Source: Gammaproteobacteria bacterium
GTDB lineage: Bacteria; Pseudomonadota; Gammaproteobacteria; Steroidobacterales; Steroidobacteraceae
Assembly (NCBI GenBank): GCA_003162555.1
Contig: PMNQ01000094.1
Span: 1-5,508 of the forward strand
Direction: 5' to 3'
DNA: 5,508 nucleotides
Shown: in pieces, positions 1-5,508 of the stretch
Position numbering within the stretch: position 1 is the first letter of the stretch
Layout of the letters: each line of letters starts with the position of its first letter
The notes under the pieces: generated by a model
The model's input: only the letters and a program-made list of their open reading frames with translations
What the model was told of the DNA's origin: nothing
The model's database searches: none
Made by a program: the position numbers and the translations under genes

Positions 1-1946
1 TTGCCGAAGCCGACATCGCCGCACACGATGCGATCCATCGGCACCGGCTTCGCCAGGTCCTCGAGCACGCGCGCGATCGCCTCGGACTGATCGGCGGTCT
101 CCTCGAACGGAAAGGCGTTGGCAAAGGCCTGGTATTCCAGTTCGCCGGCCTGCAGCGAGGGCGCCTGGTGCGCGTGCCGGCGCGCGTGCAGGTCGAGCAG
201 TTCGGCCGCCACGTCGCGCACGGCTTCGGCGGCGCGGCGCCGGGCGCGCGCCCACTGCTCGGTGCCCAGTTTGTGGAGCGGGGCGCTCTCCGGGCTGCCG
301 CCGGCATAGCGGTTGATGAGGTGGAGCGAATGCACCGGCACGTAGACGCGATCGCCGTCGCGGTATTCGAGCAGCAGGAATTCGCTGATGTCGCCGCCGA
401 TCTCCATGACTTCGAGCCCGCGATAGCGGCCGACGCCGTAGGTCTCATGCACCACCGGCGCGCCGGGCTCGAGGCTCTGCAGGCTGCGCAGGATCGTGGC
501 CGGGTCGGCCGCGGCACGCCGCCGCCGGCGTTCCTGGCGCGCACGCGTGCCGAACAGCTCCGACTCGGACAGCAGCATCAGCTGCGGATCGCGCAACGAC
601 AGGCTGCGCACCTCGCCGGCGGCGATGATCGCCAGGCGCGCGCTGCCGTCCACGAACTGCGCCCAATCGTTCACGGCTCGCGGCTGGCGTCCGTGCGCGG
701 CGAACATCTGGCTGATGACCTCGCGCCGCCCGGGAGAGTCGGCCGCCAGCAGCACGCGTCCCTGGTATTCCCCGAGGAAGCCAAGCAACGGCGCGAGCGG
801 CTCGGTGGCGCGCGCGTCGAGCCGGAAATCACGCGGCAGCAGACTTGTGCCCATCGTGCGCGCTGACCTGGCCTGGGCCGCGGACGCTGCGTCCGGCGGC
901 GCGTCTTCCGGTGGCGCGAACTGATCGATGGTGACGCGTGGATGAGTCGCCAGCTGCGTCTCAAGCTCGGCGGCGCTGATGTAGATCTCCGCCGGCTCCA
1001 GCAGCGGGCGCTCGATGTCGTGGCGATACTGCTCGTGGCGCGCGGTGATGGCCTCCCACGCCGCATCGAGCGCGGCCGCAAATCCAGGGTCGGCTGCGAA
1101 CACCAGGTCCGCAGGCAGGTATTCCATCAGGCTCGCCGTGCGTTCGAAGAACAGCGGCAGGTAGAACTCGATTCCCGGCGGCGCCAGCCCTTCGCTTACG
1201 CCGCGGTAGACGCTCATGCGCGCGACATCGCCACTGAAGCGCAGCCGGAAGCGGCGCCGGAACTCGCGCACCGCTTCGGCATCGAGCGGCAGCTCGCGCG
1301 CCGGCAGCAGGCGGAGCGAATCGAGCGCCTCCAGCGAGCGTTGGCTGTCAGGATCGAAGCGCCGGAGCGAGTCGATGCGCTCGTCGAGCAGGTCGATACG
1401 CACCGGCGCATCCGTGCCCATGGGCCAGACGTCGAACAGCGAACCGCGCAGCGCGAACTCGCCCGGACCGCTGACCTGGCTGATGCTGGCGTAGCCGGCT
1501 TCGACCAGCCGGCGACGGAGCGGTTCGAGCGGCAGCAGCGCGCCGCGCTCGAGCGAGAAGCTGCGCGCGCTGACGTAGTTCAGCGGCGGCAAGCGCGTGA
1601 GCAGGCTGTCGGCGGTCAGCAGCAGGATGCCGCGCCGGAACTGCGGCAGGCGGGCGAGCGTTGCGAGCCGCTCCGAGACGATGTCCGGGTGCGGCGAAAA
1701 CTGGTCGTAAGGCAGGATCTCCCAATCCGGGAGCGTCAGGATCTCGAGACCCGCGCCGCCGAAGAATCGCAACTCGGTGGCGAGCCGCTCCAGTTCACGC
1801 GCGTCGGCCGCGACACAGGCCCAGGGCCGCGTGTCGGCGAGCACCGCCTCGCACAGGGCGAGTGCGCGCGCGCCCGCATGGAGCGAGTGCCAGTGCAACT
1901 GGGACGCGCCCGGTCCAGGCAATGTGGGTCGGAGCAGAACGGACAT
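1..1946 (-). CDS. mfd: Transcription-repair coupling factor Mfd, N-terminal ~648 residues (3' end beyond window)
   Basis: Mfd is a cytoplasmic ATP-dependent DNA translocase. It pushes stalled RNA polymerase off lesions and recruits UvrA for nucleotide excision repair. The frame is open from the ATG at 1946 to the left edge with no stop. In order I see: the UvrB-like N-terminus, with LPDWEILPYDQFSPHPDIVS near residues 70-90; domain 2 with FALRGSLFDVWPMG near 164-177; a poorly conserved Ala/Pro-rich linker; the RNA-polymerase-interacting domain with VVHETYGVGRY near 498-508 and LHLINRYAGG; and the start of the motor domain with MDRIVCGDVGFG at 637-648, cut just before the Walker A lysine. Known E. 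coli UvrA-contact arginines R165 and R181 align with R167 and R183 here; E. coli F185 aligns with L187. About 500 residues of the motor and C-terminal domain lie off the window. The ATG at 1946 is the only sensible start, because an in-frame stop lies at 1983-1985 and no other start codon intervenes. No good Shine-Dalgarno precedes it. Confidence 0.97.
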   Translation of the reverse strand, partial: MSVLLRPTLPGPGASQLHWHSLHAGARALALCEAVLADTRPWACVAADARELERLATELRFFGGAGLEILTLPDWEILPYDQFSPHPDIVSERLATLARLPQFRRGILLLTADSLLTRLPPLNYVSARSFSLERGALLPLEPLRRRLVEAGYASISQVSGPGEFALRGSLFDVWPMGTDAPVRIDLLDERIDSLRRFDPDSQRSLEALDSLRLLPARELPLDAEAVREFRRRFRLRFSGDVARMSVYRGVSEGLAPPGIEFYLPLFFERTASLMEYLPADLVFAADPGFAAALDAAWEAITARHEQYRHDIERPLLEPAEIYISAAELETQLATHPRVTIDQFAPPEDAPPDAASAAQARSARTMGTSLLPRDFRLDARATEPLAPLLGFLGEYQGRVLLAADSPGRREVISQMFAAHGRQPRAVNDWAQFVDGSARLAIIAAGEVRSLSLRDPQLMLLSESELFGTRARQERRRRRAAADPATILRSLQSLEPGAPVVHETYGVGRYRGLEVMEIGGDISEFLLLEYRDGDRVYVPVHSLHLINRYAGGSPESAPLHKLGTEQWARARRRAAEAVRDVAAELLDLHARRHAHQAPSLQAGELEYQAFANAFPFEETADQSEAIARVLEDLAKPVPMDRIVCGDVGFG

Positions 1947-1961
1947 GCAAAAGGCGCCCGT

Positions 1962-1981
1962 GCCGGCGGCGGGTGGCCGGC
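1962..1981 (-). other. GC-rich inverted repeat in the mfd leader
   Basis: Two copies of GCCGGC (1962-1967 and 1976-1981) can form a 6-bp stem with an 8-nt loop in the minus-strand transcript, 15 nt upstream of the mfd start. It sits in the 59-nt gap between the small secreted protein gene and mfd. A short T-run (TTTT on the minus strand, 1950-1953) follows, but 8 nt separate it from the stem, so it is not a convincing terminator. It could attenuate transcription into mfd or limit ribosome access, or be a chance product of high GC. Confidence 0.25.
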
Positions 1982-2005
1982 TTCAACGGGTACTCGTGGG
2001 GAAGG

Positions 2006-2290
2006 TTACCCTGCGGTGGCTACCGCGTCGATGACGCGTTCGCCTTCGAAGAAAACGCTGAACGCGGCGTAGTCCCAGCGCGTGATCGCCGGTTTACCGA
2101 CCGCGGGGTGCCGCGTCTGCGGTGCGCCGAATTTCGCCTCGACCACCGCCATCGTCACGCCGCGGGCCGGGCGTTCCACGTTGGTTGGCCGCACCATGAC
2201 CTGATCGTCAATCACAATGGTCTCGGCCAGAGCCACGTTGCCAGACAGCACCGTCAAGGCCAGCGCTGCTCTCAGGATATGTGTGTACAT
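2006..2290 (-). CDS. Small secreted periplasmic protein of unknown function (94 aa)
   Basis: The role is not known. The protein starts with a typical Sec signal peptide: a short N-terminus with one Arg, a hydrophobic core at about residues 8-21, and a likely cleavage at ALA|ET after residue 22. This leaves a mature domain of ~72 residues. There is no lipobox cysteine, so it should be soluble in the periplasm. The mature part has VEAKFGAP (50-57), ITRWDY (69-74) and a hydrophobic FSVFFEG (77-83) followed by VIDAV. The 'V..kfG.P ... W.Y ... v.Fe ... V' layout recalls small SmpA/BamE-like folds, which is a pattern resemblance only. I chose the ATG at 2290 because AGGAGA lies 6 nt upstream and the signal peptide then has normal length. 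Upstream in-frame starts (ATG 2305, GTG 2314) would add eight or more residues and lack a ribosome site. The stop is TAA. mfd follows 59 nt downstream on the same strand, so the two are probably co-transcribed. Confidence 0.85.
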   Translation of the reverse strand: MYTHILRAALALTVLSGNVALAETIVIDDQVMVRPTNVERPARGVTMAVVEAKFGAPQTRHPAVGKPAITRWDYAAFSVFFEGERVIDAVATAG

Positions 2291-2296
2291 CGGCTG

Positions 2297-2302
2297 TCTC
2301 CT
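2297..2302 (-). promoter_or_regulatory. Shine-Dalgarno site of the small secreted protein gene
   Basis: AGGAGA on the minus strand, 6 nt before the ATG at 2290. It is the strongest ribosome binding site in the window, and it decides the start against the in-frame upstream ATG (2305) and GTG (2314). Confidence 0.75.
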
Positions 2303-2342
2303 CATGCGCGGCACGAGCTTAGGCGCCCTTCGCGCTGCGGCA

Positions 2343-2351
2343 ACTATAGCA
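2343..2351 (-). promoter_or_regulatory. Putative extended -10 promoter for the small secreted protein gene and mfd
   Basis: The minus strand reads TGC-TATAGT, an extended -10 element (TGnTATAAT) with one mismatch in the hexamer. The predicted transcription start is near 2336, giving a leader of about 46 nt to the ATG at 2290 that includes the AGGAGA site. No good -35 hexamer is seen 16-18 bp upstream, as is common for extended -10 promoters. It is the most AT-rich spot on this side of the divergent gap. Confidence 0.5.
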
Positions 2352-2432
2352 CCGGGATCGATGCCGATTCGCTGTGCCGGCGGCCCAAAATGTGATGCCG
2401 GTCCGCTTTCATCGCCGCGAGCGGGGCGGTCG

Positions 2433-2441
2433 TGATTTAAT
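2433..2441 (+). promoter_or_regulatory. Putative extended -10 promoter for the lol operon
   Basis: TGA-TTTAAT matches the extended -10 consensus TGnTATAAT with one mismatch in the hexamer. There is no recognisable -35 at the expected distance; that stretch (2413-2418) is CGCCGC. The expected start site, near 2447-2449, lies only about 5-7 nt before the first permease ATG at 2454. This fits the absence of any Shine-Dalgarno there. A promoter further upstream cannot be ruled out. Confidence 0.45.
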
Positions 2442-2453
2442 GACCTTTCCCAT

Positions 2454-3701
2454 ATGTTCCAACCGCTGTCACTGTTCGTCGGCCTGCGCTACGTGCGCGC
2501 GCGCCAGCACACGTTTTTCGTGTCCTTCATCACCTGGGTGTCGCTCGGTGGCGTCGCTCTGGGCGTCGCGGCGCTGATTGTGGTGCTGTCGGTCATGAAC
2601 GGCCTGAAGGGCGAGCTGCGCGACCGGCTGCTGGCGCTCAGCGCGCACGCCCGCATCGTCGATTCCCAGCCCGCTGCCATGGCCGACGACAGCGCGCTGG
2701 CGGTGCGCCTGCGCGCACTTCCGGGCGTGGCCGGCGTGGCGCCGTACATGGACCTGCAGGCGCTGGCCATGCACGGCAGCGACATGCTGCCGCTGACGCT
2801 GCGCGGCATCGACGCGCAGCACGAGTCCGCGGTCACCGATGTGGCGCCGCTCCTGGTCGCAGGGAAGTTGAGCGACCTGGCGCCCGGCGGCCAGCGGCTG
2901 ATCATGGGCGATGCGCTGGCCGAGCAACTCGGCGTGACGGTCGGTGATGCGGTGACGCTGCTGGTGCCGATCGCGAGCGCCGATGCGCCGCCGGAGCCGC
3001 GGCTGCGGGTCTACACCGTCGCCGGCATGTTCAGCGCCGGCATCCAGGATCATGACGCGACGCTGGCGCTCGCGGCGCTCGAGGACGTGCGCGCCTTCGC
3101 GCCGGCCGCGGTCGGCGCCAGCGGACTACGGCTGCGTTTCACGGACGCGCTGGCCGCGCCGCAGTACATGCCGGCGGTGCGCGCCGCGGCTGGTCCAGGC
3201 TACCTGGTGCGCGACTGGACCCAGGACAACGCCAGCTACTTCCGCGCCATCCGCATCGAGAAGTCGATGGTCGCGCTGATCCTGCTGCTGATCGTTGGCG
3301 TCGCGGCCTTCAACATCGTCGCCATGCTGGTGATGGTCGTGAACGACAAGCGCACCGACATTGCGATCCTGCGCACGCTCGGCGCGGCGCCCGGCACGGT
3401 GCTGCGCGTGTTCATCACGCAGGGGCTGGTGATCGGCTGGTGCGGCGTCGCCGCCGGCGTAACGCTCGGCGTGCTGGTGGCGCGCAACGTCGCCAGCATC
3501 GCGCCGTTCCTCGAGCGCGTGCTGGGTTTCCGTTTCTTCGATGCCGACGTGTTCTACATCACCGCGCTCCCCTCTGAACTGCAGTCCGCGGATGTGCTGT
3601 GGATCAGCGGCGCGGCGCTGCTGCTGACGCTGGCGGCCACCGTGTATCCGTCACTGCGTGCGGCGGCCACGCCGCCCGCGGATGCCCTCCGTTATCAGTA
3701 G
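2454..3701 (+). CDS. lolE: Lipoprotein-releasing ABC transporter permease, LolC/LolE family (first copy, LolE-type, no Hook)
   Basis: This is one of two inner-membrane subunits of the LolCDE complex, which extracts outer-membrane lipoproteins for transfer to LolA. At 415 residues it has the normal family length and the usual four-helix layout: TM1 about 23-48, a large periplasmic domain about 50-268, TM2 about 271-296, TM3 about 319-345, TM4 about 380-399. Family motifs include LSVMNG (45-50) after TM1, [14 protein letters not shown] (283-296), DIAILRTLGA (302-311), which is the cytoplasmic coupling region facing the ATPase, and a C-terminal YPS.RAA..P..ALRY. The periplasmic loop at 172-191 lacks the TP.G..P Hook seen in E. 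coli LolC and in the next gene, and resembles the shorter LolE loop, so I call it LolE-type. By position or simple family matching it could equally be named lolC. The ATG at 2454 gives the expected N-terminus (compare MYQP in E. coli LolC) but has no Shine-Dalgarno. Family assignment is firm; the C-versus-E choice is about 65% sure. Confidence 0.95.
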   Translation: MFQPLSLFVGLRYVRARQHTFFVSFITWVSLGGVALGVAALIVVLSVMNGLKGELRDRLLALSAHARIVDSQPAAMADDSALAVRLRALPGVAGVAPYMDLQALAMHGSDMLPLTLRGIDAQHESAVTDVAPLLVAGKLSDLAPGGQRLIMGDALAEQLGVTVGDAVTLLVPIASADAPPEPRLRVYTVAGMFSAGIQDHDATLALAALEDVRAFAPAAVGASGLRLRFTDALAAPQYMPAVRAAAGPGYLVRDWTQDNASYFRAIRIEKSMVALILLLIVGVAAFNIVAMLVMVVNDKRTDIAILRTLGAAPGTVLRVFITQGLVIGWCGVAAGVTLGVLVARNVASIAPFLERVLGFRFFDADVFYITALPSELQSADVLWISGAALLLTLAATVYPSLRAAATPPADALRYQ

Positions 3702-3710
3702 CCATCGCAC

Positions 3711-4952
3711 ATGCCATACGAATTTACAGTAGGCACGCGTTACCTGCGCTCGACGCAGCGGCGCGGCTTCCTCTCGTTCATCACGATCGTGTCGATGCTG
3801 GGGCTGGCGCTCGGCGTCGCCGTGCTGATCGTCGTGCTCTCGGTCATGAATGGTTTCGAGCGTGAGCTGCGCACGCGCATGCTGAGCGTGACTTCGCACG
3901 CGACGCTGATGGGATTGAGCGGCACGCTGCCCGACTGGCGCGCGGCGCAGAAGATGGCGCAGGCCAATCCGGCCATCGTGGCGGCCGTGCCGTACATCGA
4001 GGTGCAGGCCATGCTGGTCAATGGCGCTCGCTCCGCACCGACTCGCTTGCGCGGCGTGCTGCCGGAGCAGGAGCGGCGCGCGGTGAGCCTGGCCAGCCAC
4101 ATCAGCGGCGGCAGCATCGACTCGCTCAGCCCCGGCAGCTATAACATCGTGCTCGGCAATGCACTCGCCGCGGCGCTCGGCGTACAGCCGGGCGGCACCG
4201 TGGTGCTGATCGCGCCACAGGGCAGCATGACGCCGGCGGGTTTCACGCCGACCATGCGCCGCTTCCACGTCAGCGGCCTGTTCCACTCCGGCATGTACGA
4301 ATTCGACAGCGCGCTGGCGCTGGCGCCGCTCCGCGACGCGGCGCGCGTCTACCGCCTGGGCGATGCGGTCACCGGCCTGCGCCTCAGCCTGCACGATCCG
4401 CTGGCGGCGCCGCGCGTGGTGCGCGATCTGGCGCTGCAGATCGGCGGCGGTTTCTATGTGAGCGACTGGACCCGCGATCACGCCAGTTTCTTCCGCTCGA
4501 TCCAGGTGACCAAGACGATGATGTTCATGATTCTTCTGCTGGTGGTCGCGGTGGCCGCGTTCAACATCGTCGCGACGCTGGTCATGGTCGTGAAGGACAA
4601 GCGTCCGGCGATCGCGATCCTGCGCACCTTCGGCGCGCTGCCGCGCAATATCCTCGCCATTTTCAGCGTGCAGGGCGCACTGATCGGCCTCACGGGCACG
4701 CTGGCCGGCGCCTTGCTGGGCTGGTTCTTCGCCACGCATATCGCCGCGCTGGTCGCCGGCATTGAACACGCGACCGGCGCGCAGTTCCTCGACGCGCGCG
4801 TCTATTTCATGAGCGAGCTGCCGGCCTATGTCGAGTGGCGCGATGTGCTGCGCGTGTGCGCGGTGGCGTTTGCGCTGTGCGCGGTGGCGACGCTGTATCC
4901 TGCCTGGCGGGCCGCGCTCACACAGCCGGCCGAGGCACTGCGACATGACTGA
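3711..4952 (+). CDS. lolC: Lipoprotein-releasing ABC transporter permease, LolC/LolE family (second copy, Hook-bearing, LolC-type)
   Basis: This is the second inner-membrane permease of the lipoprotein exporter, 413 residues, a clear paralogue of the gene before it. Helices: TM1 about 22-46, TM2 about 270-294, TM3 about 316-345, TM4 about 378-396, with the periplasmic domain about 50-265. Shared motifs are [11 protein letters not shown] (43-53), [17 protein letters not shown] (281-297), [12 protein letters not shown] (301-312) and [16 protein letters not shown] at the C-terminus. Residues 169-185 contain MTPAGFTP, aligning with the E. coli LolC Hook around P174 that binds LolA. Of the neighbouring LolC Pad residues, R182 is kept as R183, while Q181 is Met and R163 is Val. 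The following GMYEFDS is typical of LolF/LolC-type proteins. These points favour a LolC role despite second place in the operon. It begins 9 nt after the upstream stop with no Shine-Dalgarno, so translation is probably coupled to the first permease. Confidence 0.95.
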   Translation: MPYEFTVGTRYLRSTQRRGFLSFITIVSMLGLALGVAVLIVVLSVMNGFERELRTRMLSVTSHATLMGLSGTLPDWRAAQKMAQANPAIVAAVPYIEVQAMLVNGARSAPTRLRGVLPEQERRAVSLASHISGGSIDSLSPGSYNIVLGNALAAALGVQPGGTVVLIAPQGSMTPAGFTPTMRRFHVSGLFHSGMYEFDSALALAPLRDAARVYRLGDAVTGLRLSLHDPLAAPRVVRDLALQIGGGFYVSDWTRDHASFFRSIQVTKTMMFMILLLVVAVAAFNIVATLVMVVKDKRPAIAILRTFGALPRNILAIFSVQGALIGLTGTLAGALLGWFFATHIAALVAGIEHATGAQFLDARVYFMSELPAYVEWRDVLRVCAVAFALCAVATLYPAWRAALTQPAEALRHD

Positions 4953-4956
4953 AGGG
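4952..4956 (+). promoter_or_regulatory. Weak ribosome binding site of lolD
   Basis: AAGGG lies 7 nt before the lolD ATG at 4964 and overlaps the last base of the upstream TGA stop. It is the only Shine-Dalgarno-like sequence among the three lol genes. It supports the 4964 start; the ATG at 4945 is in another frame. Confidence 0.4.
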
Positions 4957-4963
4957 CGGCGAC

Positions 4964-5508
4964 ATGGCTGAGGAAAAAGGCGCTTCAGGCGGCGTGGTGC
5001 TGCGCGCCAGCGGCGTGGTGCGGCGCTTTCACGAAGGCTCGACCACGCTCGAAGTGCTGACCGGGCTGGACCTGGACGTGCGCGCCGGCGAGCGGCTCGG
5101 CATCATCGGCGCTTCCGGTTCCGGCAAGACCACGCTGCTGCAGATCCTCGGTGGGCTGGATCGCCCCGACGCGGGCCGCGTCGAGATCGACGGCCGTGAC
5201 CTGCACGCGCTGGCGGAAACCGAACGCGGCGCACTGCGCAACCGCACCATTGGTTTCGTCTACCAGTTTCATCATCTGCTGGCCGAATTCAGTGCGCTGG
5301 AAAATGTCGCCATGCCGCTGCTGGTGCGGCGCATGCCCGCCGTGGAAGCGGCGAAACAGGCCATGGCGCTGCTCGAGCGGGTCGGACTGGGCGCGCGGGC
5401 CCGCCATCGCCCGCACCAGCTCTCCGGCGGCGAACGGCAGCGGGCTGCCGTGGCGCGGGCGCTGGTCACTGCGCCGCGCCTGGTGCTGGCCGATGAACCC
5501 ACCGGCAA
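4964..5508 (+). CDS. lolD: Lipoprotein-releasing ABC transporter ATPase LolD, first 181 residues (3' end beyond window)
   Basis: LolD is the cytoplasmic ATPase of the LolCDE complex; two copies drive lipoprotein release by ATP hydrolysis. Visible motifs are Walker A GASGSGKT (49-56), the Q-loop in YQFHHLL with Q101, [10 protein letters not shown] (111-120), the ABC signature LSGGE (153-157) and Walker B LVLADE with catalytic Glu178. The window ends at ADEPTG, so the D-loop and H-loop are unseen; roughly 45-50 residues should follow. The FVYQFHHLL and ENVAMPLL stretches are close to E. coli LolD and separate it from MacB- and FtsE-type ATPases, and the two LolC/E permeases directly upstream confirm this. 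The gap to the preceding stop is 11 nt. An in-frame stop at 4946-4948 leaves the ATG at 4964 as the only normal start. Confidence 0.97.
   Translation, partial: MAEEKGASGGVVLRASGVVRRFHEGSTTLEVLTGLDLDVRAGERLGIIGASGSGKTTLLQILGGLDRPDAGRVEIDGRDLHALAETERGALRNRTIGFVYQFHHLLAEFSALENVAMPLLVRRMPAVEAAKQAMALLERVGLGARARHRPHQLSGGERQRAAVARALVTAPRLVLADEPTG

Noticed and set aside
1..1946. mfd as a broken gene, since no stop occurs and only part is present
   Set aside because: The frame is unbroken from start codon to the window edge and aligns with E. coli Mfd throughout; the truncation is the window boundary.
1950..1981. Rho-independent terminator between the small protein gene and mfd
   Set aside because: The stem is only 6 bp, and the four-T run is 8 nt away and almost at the mfd start codon.
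942..2072. 376-codon open frame on the plus strand, and another at 168-866
   Set aside because: Both lie antisense to mfd, whose own frame matches known Mfd motifs along its length. Their products are low-complexity Arg/Ala/Gln/Glu-rich, as expected from mirror frames.
1661..2395. 244-codon plus-strand frame spanning the mfd start and the small secreted protein gene
   Set aside because: It crosses two minus-strand genes and their control region, has no ribosome site and shows no domain motif.
2391..2395. TGTGA as a CRP half-site in the divergent gap
   Set aside because: No TCACA partner at the required spacing; a lone 5-mer is expected by chance.
3651..4946. 431-codon open frame on the minus strand covering the whole second permease
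   Set aside because: It is antisense to a clear LolC/LolE family gene, its translation is rich in Arg, His, Gln and Ala without recognisable motifs, and long mirror frames are usual in high-GC coding DNA.
1..5508. A novel defence, mobile or other undescribed multigene system
   Set aside because: Every gene except the small secreted protein belongs to a well-known housekeeping family, base composition looks even, and no repeats, integrase, transposase or array is visible.

Overview
This is a 5.5 kb stretch of a high-GC chromosome (about two-thirds G+C by eye) from a Gram-negative bacterium. It is most likely a gammaproteobacterium, perhaps Xanthomonadales or Nevskiales-like. The evidence is a complete LolC/LolE/LolD outer-membrane lipoprotein export set and an Mfd that follows the E. 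coli protein closely from end to end. The genus-level guess is inference only.

Layout. Positions 1-1946 (minus strand) hold the N-terminal ~648 residues of mfd, the transcription-repair coupling factor. The window cuts it inside the Walker A motif of the motor domain. Just upstream on the same strand, 2006-2290 encodes a 94-residue secreted protein with a clear signal peptide and a strong ribosome binding site. Positions 2291-2453 form a divergent intergenic region with a plausible extended -10 promoter pointing each way. Positions 2454-3701 and 3711-4952 (plus strand) are two tandem paralogous permeases of the LolC/LolE family. From 4964 to the right edge runs the ATPase lolD, cut just after Walker B.

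How the genes work together. The plus-strand genes form a tight operon (gaps of 9 and 11 nt) that should encode one inner-membrane machine. Its two permease chains and an ATPase pull mature lipoproteins out of the inner membrane and hand them to the periplasmic chaperone LolA. The gene order is permease-permease-ATPase, not the lolC-lolD-lolE order of E. coli. The LolA-binding Hook signature appears in the second permease only, so I assign that one as LolC and the first as LolE. The minus-strand pair joins a small periplasmic protein of unknown role to a DNA-repair translocase; co-transcription is likely but functional linkage is not evident.

I see no mobile element, CRISPR array, RNA gene, phage trace or novel multigene system. 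This is mainly a housekeeping region. The points of interest are the permease order and Hook distribution, the near-leaderless start of the lol operon, and the uncharacterised small secreted protein.
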